Of a DNA stretch of 64,000 nt, positions 25,499 to 33,270 are shown in pieces. Numbering within the stretch: the first letter of the stretch is position 1; each line of letters opens with the position of its first letter. The DNA is from M55B118 sp964501715 (lineage in GTDB: Bacteria > Bacillota_I > Bacilli_A > Izemoplasmatales > Izemoplasmataceae). The stretch spans positions 1 through 64,000 of the forward strand of contig CAZCTR010000002.1 in assembly GCA_964501715.1 (NCBI GenBank), read 5' to 3'. Below the pieces are notes generated by a model. That model ran no database searches. It saw nothing but the letters and a program-made list of their open reading frames with translations, and was not told the origin of the DNA. The position numbers and the translations under genes were made by a program.

Positions 25499-25527
25499 TT
25501 TATTTTCAAGAAAGAATCCGATATAAT
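25499..25527 (+). promoter_or_regulatory. promoter of the DUF3137 gene
   Basis: Perfect TATAAT at 25522-25527, 32 nt before the ATG. The -35 (TTTATT, 17-bp spacer) is weak. Confidence 0.45.
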
Positions 25528-25558
25528 GGTAAAAAACACCGAATAGAGGTCATGCGAT

Positions 25559-26425
25559 ATGAACGAAAAACTCAAAGCATTCCAGAACAGGAAACGCCGC
25601 TCGGAGACCATGGTCATACTGGGTGGAGCCCTTTTGATCATCTCGACCATGCTTTTTGTCTTCGACATCGCTTTTTTCTTTCTTGTGTTCGCCCTGTTCA
25701 TTGCAGGGGCGGTCACGTTGTTTCTCGGTTACTCGTCCTACTCTTCGATACAGGGTGAATTCAAGAACCAAGTGCTCAAGAATATCTTGGAAGAAAGTGT
25801 CGAGGATGGGGAGTACAATCCGCGCATGGGTCTGAGTGCGAATCAGATCTATCAAGGCGAATGTCTGGATAAGGCGGATGATGTCAGGACTGAGGATTTT
25901 TTGAGCGGATCCATAGACGGAGTCTCTTTCGTTTCTAGTGATGTGACCCTGTCGACGTATGAAACGGTCTCGACAGGCAGACGGGTGAGCAGGGTTCGCA
26001 GGGCGTTTTTCTCCGGTCGCGTGTTCAATTTCGAATTCAACAAGTCTTTCACCGGTCGCGTGTTCGTCATGGAAAAAGGTGAGCCCAAGACTCAGTACGA
26101 CACTGAAGAAGTCGAGCTTGAAAGCGGTGAATTCAATGACATTTTCAATATTTACGCGACCGATTCCCATACAGCCTTCTATGTGCTCACACCCCAAATC
26201 ATGGAGGGGCTTCTCAAAATCGAAAGAAACCATCCGGGGGACTTGTCTTTCAGTTTCATCGGAAACAAGTTGAATATCGCCATCAACAACAATCTCGACA
26301 CGTTCGCCCTCACCATGTTCCGTCCACTGGATGAGACGGCCATCAAGTCTTTCAAGGAGGACCTCGATATCTTCAAGGATGTCATCCGGTCCTTGAATCT
26401 GAACCGCGAGATATTCAAGGATTGA
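25559..26425 (+). CDS. DUF3137-like membrane protein
   Basis: 288 aa. Two adjacent transmembrane helices (~18-38 and 40-60) follow a short basic N-terminus. A cytoplasmic beta-rich domain then carries the DUF3137 pattern (ISG-like dVtlSTYETV ... FSGRVFNFEFNKSFTGRVFVMEK ... FNIYATDSHTAFYVLTP). Function unknown. GGTCATGCGAT gives only a weak ribosome binding site before the ATG. Monocistronic between two terminators. Confidence 0.75.
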   Translation: MNEKLKAFQNRKRRSETMVILGGALLIISTMLFVFDIAFFFLVFALFIAGAVTLFLGYSSYSSIQGEFKNQVLKNILEESVEDGEYNPRMGLSANQIYQGECLDKADDVRTEDFLSGSIDGVSFVSSDVTLSTYETVSTGRRVSRVRRAFFSGRVFNFEFNKSFTGRVFVMEKGEPKTQYDTEEVELESGEFNDIFNIYATDSHTAFYVLTPQIMEGLLKIERNHPGDLSFSFIGNKLNIAINNNLDTFALTMFRPLDETAIKSFKEDLDIFKDVIRSLNLNREIFKD

Positions 26426-26456
26426 TTTTACCGAAAAAACTGAAATGAGAGATTTG

Positions 26457-26488
26457 AAGAGTGAAGTTGACATCCTTCGCTCTTTTTT
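26457..26488 (+). terminator. terminator after the DUF3137 gene
   Basis: AAGAGTGAAG pairs with CTTCGCTCTT (one T-G pair), followed by T-run. Confidence 0.85.
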
Positions 26489-26555
26489 CTTGGCCTAAAA
26501 ATCCTCAGGTGTTCAATTTCATGTGATGAATGGAAAAAAACGCCCGGAATGCGAA

Positions 26556-26584
26556 CTGACGTATCGCCTCCAAAAGGGTATGCT
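26556..26584 (+). promoter_or_regulatory. promoter of the SSB gene
   Basis: CTGACG (26556-26561), 17-bp spacer, TATGCT (26579-26584), just before the GTG start at 26606. Confidence 0.45.
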
Positions 26585-26605
26585 ACATTTAAAGGAGGCG
26601 ATACT

Positions 26606-26938
26606 GTGGTCAATCAGGTCATATTGGTCGGAAGGCTGGTCTATGATCCCGAACTGAGGGAACTGGAGAGCGGTAAGAAAGTCACAACGGTGACACTGGC
26701 GTTGCAAAGGGGCTTCAAGAGTTCGCAAAGTGGAACTTACGAGACAGATTTCATCCGTTGCACGCTTTGGAGCGGCATTGCGGAAAACACAGTGGCTTAT
26801 TGCAAAAAGGGCTCGACCATCGGAGTCAAGGGGAGACTTCAACAGAAGTATTTCGAATACGATGAGGACAAGTCGTTCTCATACCCCGAAGTCATTGCGG
26901 AAAAAGTGACATTCATAAGTCCCAAACCCAAAGAATAA
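26606..26938 (+). CDS. short single-stranded DNA-binding protein
   Basis: 110 aa, one OB fold (VNQVILVGRLVYDPELRELESG ... FIRCTLWSGIAENTVAYCKKGSTIGVKGRL). GTG start with AAAGGAGG 7 nt before it. The chain stops right after the OB fold (ISPKPKE) and lacks the disordered linker and the acidic DDIPF-type tail that recruits partners. It therefore resembles the short competence-type SsbB/YwpH rather than the essential replication SSB, which must be elsewhere. Confidence 0.9.
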   Translation: MVNQVILVGRLVYDPELRELESGKKVTTVTLALQRGFKSSQSGTYETDFIRCTLWSGIAENTVAYCKKGSTIGVKGRLQQKYFEYDEDKSFSYPEVIAEKVTFISPKPKE

Positions 26939-26949
26939 CCTTCCTTATT

Positions 26950-26973
26950 AAACGTCCTCCGGGACGTTTTTTT
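26950..26973 (+). terminator. terminator after the SSB gene
   Basis: AAACGTCC-TCC-GGGACGTTT with T-run to 26973. Confidence 0.9.
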
Positions 26974-27003
26974 CTTGATGGCTGCCCAACACAGGGGCTT
27001 GTA

Positions 27004-27012
27004 TGGTATACT
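27004..27012 (+). promoter_or_regulatory. extended -10 promoter of thyA operon
   Basis: TGGTATACT, an extended -10, 20 nt before thyA. No good -35. Confidence 0.45.
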
Positions 27013-27031
27013 TGTTGTAGGAGTGATAACC

Positions 27032-27910
27032 ATGGAAACCTATCAGGCTTTTTTAGAACATATTCTTGAAAATGGAAAAGAGAAACCGGACCGCACCGGC
27101 ACCGGAACGATTTCCACATTCGGCTATCAGATGCGATTCGACCTTGCTCGGGGGTTTCCCCTTCTGACGACAAAGAAGGTCCACTTCAAAAGCATCGTCC
27201 ACGAACTTCTATGGTTCATAGAAGGGGGCACCAATATCCGCCCCCTCGTGCAAAACGGTGTGAGGATATGGAACGAATGGCCGTTTGAAACCTATAAGAA
27301 CAGTGACGCATACAAAGGGGAAAGCAAGAAGGAGTTCGTCGAAAAAATCAAGGATGACCCTTCATTCGCTGAAAAGTGGGGCGACCTTGGACCAGTATAT
27401 GGCGCTCAATGGCGAGCTTTCGAAGGCAAAGAGAAAACCGTCGACCAATTGCAGGAAGTGCTCAAAAGGATGCGTGAGGAACCTTCTTCGAGGCGCCTTG
27501 TCATCAACAGTTGGAATCCGCCGCTCATCGATAAGATGGCCCTTCCTCCCTGCCACATGATGGTGCAGTTCTACATCCAGGATGGCGTCCTATCCAGTCA
27601 ACTCTATCAAAGAAGCGCGGACGCCTTTCTCGGGGTTCCTTTCAATATAGCCTCCTACGCGCTTCTCACTCTGATGGTCGCCCACGTGCTCGATCTCGAG
27701 CCGGGGGAATTCATCCATTCCATCGGGGACGCCCATATCTACAAGAACCACCTCGAGCAGGTGAAGACCCAGCTTGAGAGAACCCCGAGAAAGCTTCCGA
27801 GCGTGAAGCTCGATCCTTCTGTGACCTCCCTTTTCAGTTTCCGTTATGAGCATATCCAACTTCTGAATTATGACCCCCACCCGAAACTCAAAGGGAAGGT
27901 GAGCGTATGA
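27032..27910 (+). CDS. thyA: thymidylate synthase
   Basis: 292 aa. It methylates dUMP to dTMP with methylene-tetrahydrofolate, leaving dihydrofolate. Catalytic Cys is in LPPCHMMVQFY, the dUMP-phosphate Arg region in PSSRRLVINSWNP, and QRSADAFLGVPFNIASY is a family signature. ATG at 27032 follows TAGGAGTGATAACC. It overlaps folA by 4 nt, an obvious functional pair because FolA recycles its dihydrofolate product. Confidence 0.98.
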   Translation: METYQAFLEHILENGKEKPDRTGTGTISTFGYQMRFDLARGFPLLTTKKVHFKSIVHELLWFIEGGTNIRPLVQNGVRIWNEWPFETYKNSDAYKGESKKEFVEKIKDDPSFAEKWGDLGPVYGAQWRAFEGKEKTVDQLQEVLKRMREEPSSRRLVINSWNPPLIDKMALPPCHMMVQFYIQDGVLSSQLYQRSADAFLGVPFNIASYALLTLMVAHVLDLEPGEFIHSIGDAHIYKNHLEQVKTQLERTPRKLPSVKLDPSVTSLFSFRYEHIQLLNYDPHPKLKGKVSV

Positions 27911-28389
27911 GTCTATCCCTTATTGTCGCGATGGACAAAAACCGTCTCATCGGCAACAAGAACACCCTCCCCTGGCATTTCAAAGAGGACCTGAGGTATT
28001 TCAAGAAAATGACCACGGGCCATACCGTCGTCATGGGAAGGAAAACCTTCGAGTCCATTCTGGATGTGCTGGGCGGGCCTCTTCCGAATCGGGAGAACAT
28101 CGTCCTTTCGCGTTCCATGGAGGCCGTTGATGGTGCTAAAGTGATACGTGACGCCACCCATTATTTCAAAGAGGCCTCACGCAAGGACGAGGAGGTCTTC
28201 GTCATCGGGGGCGCGAACGTCTATGCGCTCGCCCTGCCATACGTCAAGACACTTTACATCACGCACATCGACGAGGAATACGAGGGGGACACCTATTTTC
28301 CGGACATCGATTTCTCGATGTTCGACAAGGTGAAAGAAGAACACGTTCCCCCGCTTACATTCTCCGTCTATGAAAGGAGCGCTTCATGA
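27907..28389 (+). CDS. folA: dihydrofolate reductase
   Basis: 160 aa. It reduces dihydrofolate with NADPH. The N-terminal LIVAMDKNRLIG, the W-containing loop NTLPWHFKEDLRYFKK with the substrate Glu/Asp position, GHTVVMGRKTFES and VIGGANVY give a complete DHFR. Starts in the thyA stop and ends in the plsC start (ATGATG overlap). Confidence 0.97.
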   Translation: MSLSLIVAMDKNRLIGNKNTLPWHFKEDLRYFKKMTTGHTVVMGRKTFESILDVLGGPLPNRENIVLSRSMEAVDGAKVIRDATHYFKEASRKDEEVFVIGGANVYALALPYVKTLYITHIDEEYEGDTYFPDIDFSMFDKVKEEHVPPLTFSVYERSAS

Positions 28390-29207
28390 TGACTTTTGTG
28401 TTCATGCTTTTCTGGGCGTGTTATACTGCGCTCTTCATTTGGCTTTTCGATGCGTTCTCACTTGATGTCCTAAACGCAATCATATGGTTGCTGTCTTTGA
28501 TTGTGGGTTTCATCCTCGCCGTGCTCACCATGCTCATACCCTACATATTCTATGGTCGCCTGCAAAAAGGCGACCAGACGATGAACAGGCGGAACCACCG
28601 CTTCATCGGCGCCGTTCTCCCTCTCATCATGAGGCTTCTTCGGATCAAACTGCACATAAGCGGACAGGAAAACATCCCCGCGGACAGGAATTTCATCCTC
28701 ATGGCGAACCATCAGAGCTATTACGAGGTCGTCGTCTTGAAGCACCTGATCAAGCAACCGATGGTCTATATCGCCAAGCGGCCGGTGTTCACATGGCCGA
28801 TTATCGGACACTGGGCCAAACTCATCGGCAACATCCCCATCGACAAACTGGCTGACAGAAGCGCGGCCGAAGCGATCATCAAAGGTGTCAGACAATACAA
28901 GAAAGGCGCAGTCGTCGCCATTTTCCCTGAAGGTAAGCGCAGCTTCTCAAACACCATGAACCCCATGCGTCCGGGCGCATTCAAGCTCGCGACCAAACCC
29001 AAGGCCCCGATCCTTGTGGCGACCCTTTATGATTTTCACAAGGTCTGGCGCGGATGGCCTTTCAAAAGAGCACATCTTCGTGTCCATTTCCATCCCGTGA
29101 TCGAACATGCGGACTATGAGGATTTGAACACTGTCGGGCTCGCCAGCCAGGTCCAGGCCATGATCGAGACACAGATAGAATCGTTCGAAACTGAAAAAAA
29201 CGGATGA
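28386..29207 (+). CDS. plsC: 1-acyl-sn-glycerol-3-phosphate acyltransferase (PlsC family)
   Basis: 273 aa. Two hydrophobic segments (~1-20 and 28-55) anchor it in the membrane. The acyltransferase motif appears as NHQSYYE, so the usual HX4D is HX4E here. FPEGKRS replaces the common FPEGTRS. It acylates lysophosphatidate to phosphatidate in phospholipid synthesis. The Asp-to-Glu change keeps an acid but is worth noting. Translationally coupled to folA. Confidence 0.88.
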   Translation: MMTFVFMLFWACYTALFIWLFDAFSLDVLNAIIWLLSLIVGFILAVLTMLIPYIFYGRLQKGDQTMNRRNHRFIGAVLPLIMRLLRIKLHISGQENIPADRNFILMANHQSYYEVVVLKHLIKQPMVYIAKRPVFTWPIIGHWAKLIGNIPIDKLADRSAAEAIIKGVRQYKKGAVVAIFPEGKRSFSNTMNPMRPGAFKLATKPKAPILVATLYDFHKVWRGWPFKRAHLRVHFHPVIEHADYEDLNTVGLASQVQAMIETQIESFETEKNG

Positions 29208-29229
29208 TTCAAGCGGAATTCCGCTTGAA
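29208..29229. promoter_or_regulatory. 22-bp perfect palindrome overlapping the pdp -35 box
   Basis: Half-site TTCAAGCGGAA followed immediately by its reverse complement, starting directly after the plsC stop. No T-run follows, so it is a poor terminator. Its right half contains the TTGAA of the pdp promoter, which suits a repressor operator. Confidence 0.55.
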
Positions 29230-29252
29230 ACAGACGTGAATTATGATAAAAT
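29225..29252 (+). promoter_or_regulatory. promoter of pdp
   Basis: TTGAAA (29225-29230), 16-bp spacer, TAAAAT (29247-29252). Confidence 0.65.
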
Positions 29253-29284
29253 ATTCCGTTAAACCAATTTAAGGAGTGATGCAC

Positions 29285-30577
29285 ATGCGAATGGTAGACA
29301 TCATAGAGAAGAAGCGGGACAATCATCCCCTTTCAAAAGAGGAGATTGATTTCTTCATCAACGGCTATGTCGATGGAGACATCCCTGATTATCAAGTGAG
29401 CAGCCTGATGATGGCCATCTATTTCAACGGGATGAGTGAAGAAGAGACGGTCCACCTCACTGAATCCGTTTTGAACAGCGGCGACATGATCGACCTCTCA
29501 CAGATCGAAGGGACAAAAGTCGACAAGCATTCCACAGGCGGCGTCGGCGACAAGACGACCCTCGTACTGGGTCCCCTCGTCGCTTCGACAGGAGCGAAAG
29601 TCGCCAAATTGAGCGGAAGAGGGCTCGGTCACACCGGAGGGACCCTTGACAAGCTTGAAAGCATCGAGGGGTTCAACATTTCTCTTGAGAACGACCGTTT
29701 CATAAGGCAGGTCAACGAGATCAACATCGCGGTCGCAGGGCAGACGAAATCCCTTGCGCCTGCAGACAAGCTGCTTTACGCGCTGCGCGATGTGACCGGG
29801 ACGGTCCCGTCAATTCCCCTTATCGCGAGTTCGATCATGAGCAAGAAGCTCGCCTCCGGCGCCGATGTCATCGTGCTGGATGTCAAGATCGGCGAAGGGG
29901 CATTCATGAAGACGCTCGACGACGCACGCGAGCTCTCGCGGCTCATGGTCAAGATCGGTAAGGCTTTCGGCCGCCGGGTCGTCGCCTTTATCACCGACAT
30001 GAGCGAACCGCTTGGCTTCGCGGTGGGCAACAAGCTCGAAGTCGTTGAGGCCATCCAGACTTTGCAAGGGAACGGTCCGAAGGACCTCGAGGAACTGTGC
30101 CACAAGATCGGCGCACATCTTGTCCATCAGGCCGGGTTGGCCGATTCGCTTGAGAAAGCGGAGAAGATGCTCGCCAAGAAGATCAGTTCGCTTGAAGCAT
30201 CCGACACCTTCAAAGCGCTTGTCAAAGCGCAGGATGGTGTCTATCCGGAACTCAACGACTACATCCATGCCGACAACATCGTCGCCGTCAAAAGCGAACA
30301 GGCAGGCTATGTGAAGACGCTCCATGCCCTCGAGATTGGCCTCTCAGCCATGCGTCTCGGCGCTGGGCGCGAAACCAAGGACGACACCATCAATCCTGAT
30401 GTCGGCATCGTGCTCAACAAGAAAGTCGGCGACAAGGTCGAAAAAGAAGAGGTTCTCGCCTACCTATACGCGGGCGACAAGGACATCTCGGAGGAAAGCG
30501 AGAAAGTGAGACAATCATTTGAAATCACCGAAGAGGAAGTCCAGAAGAAACAACTGATTCTAGATATTATCGACTAA
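29285..30577 (+). CDS. pdp: pyrimidine-nucleoside phosphorylase
   Basis: 430 aa. It phosphorolyses thymidine, deoxyuridine and uridine to base plus (deoxy)ribose 1-phosphate, feeding DeoC. Signature KVDKHSTGGVGDKTTLVL, then SGRGLGHTGGTLDKLESI, both intact. The C-terminal PYNP domain includes the AxRLGAGR-type motif (MRLGAGRETKDD). Several ATGs are possible. The one at 29285 lies 8 nt after AAGGAG. A VOC gene follows 11 nt later. Confidence 0.96.
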   Translation: MRMVDIIEKKRDNHPLSKEEIDFFINGYVDGDIPDYQVSSLMMAIYFNGMSEEETVHLTESVLNSGDMIDLSQIEGTKVDKHSTGGVGDKTTLVLGPLVASTGAKVAKLSGRGLGHTGGTLDKLESIEGFNISLENDRFIRQVNEINIAVAGQTKSLAPADKLLYALRDVTGTVPSIPLIASSIMSKKLASGADVIVLDVKIGEGAFMKTLDDARELSRLMVKIGKAFGRRVVAFITDMSEPLGFAVGNKLEVVEAIQTLQGNGPKDLEELCHKIGAHLVHQAGLADSLEKAEKMLAKKISSLEASDTFKALVKAQDGVYPELNDYIHADNIVAVKSEQAGYVKTLHALEIGLSAMRLGAGRETKDDTINPDVGIVLNKKVGDKVEKEEVLAYLYAGDKDISEESEKVRQSFEITEEEVQKKQLILDIID

Positions 30578-30588
30578 GGAGGCATTCC

Positions 30589-30942
30589 ATGCAGGACATC
30601 ATCCATTTCTATCCCGCCAAGAACCTTGACACCATCCGGGAAATCTATGGCGGACTGCTCGGATTCTCCCTTTACAAGGACCAAGGGAAGTGCTTGATCT
30701 ATGACACGCACGGACACGGCAAGATCGGTTTTTGCACGCATCACCCGAAAAACCCTCCGGCCTCCACCTGCATCACCCTCGTGTACGATTCGAAAGAGAA
30801 GGTTGATGAGGTTTTTGCGGAAGTGCGAAACACCCTTGAAGTGTTGAGGCCTCCTGAAAAGAATCCGGATTTCAACATCTACCATGCGTTTCTGCGCGAT
30901 CCCGAAGGCATTGAGCTCGAATTCCAGACTTTTCTGGATTGA
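30589..30942 (+). CDS. VOC-family (glyoxalase/dioxygenase-like) protein
   Basis: 117 aa, one vicinal-oxygen-chelate domain of paired beta-alpha-beta-beta-beta units (DTIREIYGGLLGFSLYKD ... FLRDPEGIELEFQTFLD). The final Glu of the usual metal site is present in GIELEFQ. The His positions are uncertain. Substrate unknown. AGGAGG lies 6 nt before the ATG, and it is cotranscribed with pdp. Confidence 0.8.
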   Translation: MQDIIHFYPAKNLDTIREIYGGLLGFSLYKDQGKCLIYDTHGHGKIGFCTHHPKNPPASTCITLVYDSKEKVDEVFAEVRNTLEVLRPPEKNPDFNIYHAFLRDPEGIELEFQTFLD

Positions 30943-30954
30943 ACAGTATTTTGT

Positions 30955-30982
30955 TTGAAACTCACCATGAGTGTGTTATAAT
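30955..30982 (+). promoter_or_regulatory. promoter of the TPP riboswitch-thiT transcript
   Basis: TTGAAA (30955-30960), 16-bp spacer, TATAAT (30977-30982). Confidence 0.75.
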
Positions 30983-30999
30983 TCAATTGTCGATAAAAC

Positions 31000-31126
31000 A
31001 GGGAGCTTAGAGAACTAGGCTGAGACATTCTTGATACTAGAATGGACCTTACCTGATCTGGGTAATGCCAGCGTAGGATGCATATCTTTCTAACGAAAGT
31101 CCTGCCCGCGCTGGGTGGGACTTTTA
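31000..31126 (+). ncRNA. TPP riboswitch with terminator
   Basis: Core GGGAGCT...GGCTGAGA, then ACCTGATCTGGGTAATGCCAGCGTAGGA, is the THI-box consensus (aptamer ~31000-31083). The hairpin AGTCCTGCCC/GGGTGGGACT with TTTT at 31097-31125 is the expected off-switch terminator when thiamine pyrophosphate is bound. Confidence 0.97.
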
Positions 31127-31146
31127 TACTTTAAGGGGGAAACAAC

Positions 31147-31704
31147 ATGTCAGATACAAACAGAATCAACACAAGAATCATGGCCGAAGTGAGCATCATG
31201 CTTGCGCTCGCGGCGGTCCTGGAAATCATCGCAATGTTTTTGCCACGCCAGCCTCAAGGCGGAAGTGTCGGTCTTTCGATGCTTCCAATCCTGCTCATAG
31301 CCTATAGACACGGGTTCAAGACCGGTGTTCTCGCAGGAATCGTCTTTGCGATCCTCAATATGATCATCAGTGGTTTCACGTTCGTCGGCATCCACTGGGG
31401 CGTCGTATTTTTGGATTATCTTCTTGCCTTCGGCGTCCTCGGCACCGCTGCGCTCATCTTCCGCATCGACCGAGACAGCATCAAGTACTTCACGCTGGGA
31501 ATGTTCGTGGCGATGATGGGACGGTTTTTCTTCCATTTCCTCTCAGGTGTGATCCTCTTCGGGGAATACGCGCCTGAAGGGCAACCCGTACCCATATATT
31601 CACTCATCTACAACGGCACCTACATGGTGCCCTCGATCATCATCACACTGCTTGTCGGTGCCGCGCTCTTCGTGAGACTCAAAGAACAGCTCCAAAGCGA
31701 ATAA
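31147..31704 (+). CDS. thiT: ECF-type thiamine transporter S component ThiT
   Basis: 185 aa with about six transmembrane helices. ThiT signatures include IMAEVSIMLALAAVLEII near residue 12 and a PILLIAYRHGFKTGVLAG segment. It binds thiamine and works with a shared EcfA/EcfA'/EcfT module, which is not in this window, so it relies on a distant ECF energiser. The riboswitch upstream independently supports the thiamine assignment. AGGGGG lies about 7 nt before the ATG. Presence suggests thiamine salvage rather than synthesis. Confidence 0.96.
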   Translation: MSDTNRINTRIMAEVSIMLALAAVLEIIAMFLPRQPQGGSVGLSMLPILLIAYRHGFKTGVLAGIVFAILNMIISGFTFVGIHWGVVFLDYLLAFGVLGTAALIFRIDRDSIKYFTLGMFVAMMGRFFFHFLSGVILFGEYAPEGQPVPIYSLIYNGTYMVPSIIITLLVGAALFVRLKEQLQSE

Positions 31705-31730
31705 TTTCAATTTCCCCTGTTTTATGCGAC

Positions 31731-31756
31731 AAGGGCCGCGGGAGCGGTCCTTTTTT
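31731..31756 (+). terminator. terminator after thiT
   Basis: AAGGGCCGC-GGGA-GCGGTCCTT with six T. Confidence 0.92.
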
Positions 31757-31850
31757 ATGGTCGATTTATAAAGTGTGGTCCATCAATTCGATATGATTTA
31801 GTATCGATAAACGCCAGCCTTTCATGTATAATGAAATTGGAGGGATGCAA

Positions 31851-33266
31851 ATGAAAATACTTTTTGTAGGAAGTGAAGCCACACCATTTTGCAAGACCGG
31901 TGGTCTTGCGGACGTCTTGGGGAGCCTTCCGAAAGCGCTCTTGGACCTCGGACACGACGTGTCGCTCGTACTGCCGAAACACATGCGGACCAAGGAAATG
32001 TTCGATTCGAAATTGAAAACACTTGGGAAGGCCCGTATTCCCGTGCACACGAAGCGTGAATATGCGGGGTTCCAACATCTCATCCATGAAGGCTTGGATG
32101 TGTACTTCATCGATAGTGAATACTATTTCGGCTACCGCGAGAATCTCTATGGTGATTTTGACGATGGTGAAAGATATGCCTATTTCAACCACGCCGTCCT
32201 CAGCATGATCAAAACGCTGGGCCTTTCTTTCGATGTCCTGCATCTCAACGACTGGACGACCGGGCTGATTCCTTTCATTCTCAAAAAACACAACCCCTTG
32301 AACTATACCCCGGGTACGGTCTTCACCATCCACAACCTTGCCTATCAGGGACAGTTCGACAAAGGGCTCATCCCCTACTTGAACCTCGATTACGACCAGA
32401 GACTCGAATATGACCACGGCGTGAATTTCCTCAAGACCGCAATCCTCACCGCTGACCTCGTGACCACCGTATCGGAGACTTACGCCGAAGAGATCACCTA
32501 CGCCTATTTCGGCTACGGCATGGAACAACTCCTGAGGGACCGGTTCAATACGGTCCATGGCGTCATCAACGGGCTCGACTATGACATCTTCAACCCGAAA
32601 GACGATCCGCACATTGCAAAGGCATTCGATGTGCACAACCACATCAAGGGCAAGGATTGGAACAAAGTCATGCTGATGGAGAAGTTCGATCTCGAAGCAA
32701 ACAGCAAACCTTTGTATGCGATTGTCACTAGACTTGTCGAGCACAAGGGTGTCCCCATCCTTTTGAACGCCCTTGAAACGTTCCTCGAGGAGGATGCGCT
32801 CCGCCTCATCGTCCTGGGGAGCGGCGAGGAGGACTACGAGAACGCGTTCAGGGACCTGCAGGCGAGATACCCGGACAAGGTCGGCCTTTATTTCGGCTAC
32901 AACGAGCCCCTCGCACGCCAAGTCTATGCGGGAAGCGATTTCTTCCTCATGCCTTCGCGGTATGAACCGTGCGGCCTCGCGCAAATGATCGCGATGCGCT
33001 ATGGCAGCGTCCCGATCGTGAGACAGACCGGCGGCCTCAAGGATACTGTGACACCTTACAACAAGTTCACCGACGAGGGCGACGGGTTCGGCTTCTTGAA
33101 TTATGACGCCGAAGATTTGAAACGCACTATCCAGTCTTCGTTGGAACTCTTCGGTGACACGGCGGCCTTCAGGCGCGTACGAAGAAGCGGCATGAAGAAA
33201 CGCTTCACCTGGTCAAAGAGCGCGAAGCGCTATGAAACCCTTTATCAATCCATCATAAGGAGATGA
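31851..33266 (+). CDS. glgA: glycogen synthase (ADP-glucose)
   Basis: 471 aa, GT5 family. ADP-glucose binding KTGGLADV starts at Lys15. The acceptor-side region VLHLNDWTTGLIPF and the catalytic EFGLAQ-equivalent PSRYEPCGLAQMIAMRYGS carry the conserved Glu. Start at 31851 follows GGAGGGATGCAA. TATAAT at 31827-31832 is the likely -10. Operon with glgC, 4 nt apart. Branching enzyme and phosphorylase are not in the window. Confidence 0.97.
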   Translation: MKILFVGSEATPFCKTGGLADVLGSLPKALLDLGHDVSLVLPKHMRTKEMFDSKLKTLGKARIPVHTKREYAGFQHLIHEGLDVYFIDSEYYFGYRENLYGDFDDGERYAYFNHAVLSMIKTLGLSFDVLHLNDWTTGLIPFILKKHNPLNYTPGTVFTIHNLAYQGQFDKGLIPYLNLDYDQRLEYDHGVNFLKTAILTADLVTTVSETYAEEITYAYFGYGMEQLLRDRFNTVHGVINGLDYDIFNPKDDPHIAKAFDVHNHIKGKDWNKVMLMEKFDLEANSKPLYAIVTRLVEHKGVPILLNALETFLEEDALRLIVLGSGEEDYENAFRDLQARYPDKVGLYFGYNEPLARQVYAGSDFFLMPSRYEPCGLAQMIAMRYGSVPIVRQTGGLKDTVTPYNKFTDEGDGFGFLNYDAEDLKRTIQSSLELFGDTAAFRRVRRSGMKKRFTWSKSAKRYETLYQSIIRR

Positions 33267-33270
33267 TTGC

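Noticed and set aside
25408..25758. 116-aa frame before and overlapping the DUF3137 gene
   Set aside because: Out of frame with the convincing DUF3137 gene, which overlaps it and has a promoter directly upstream.
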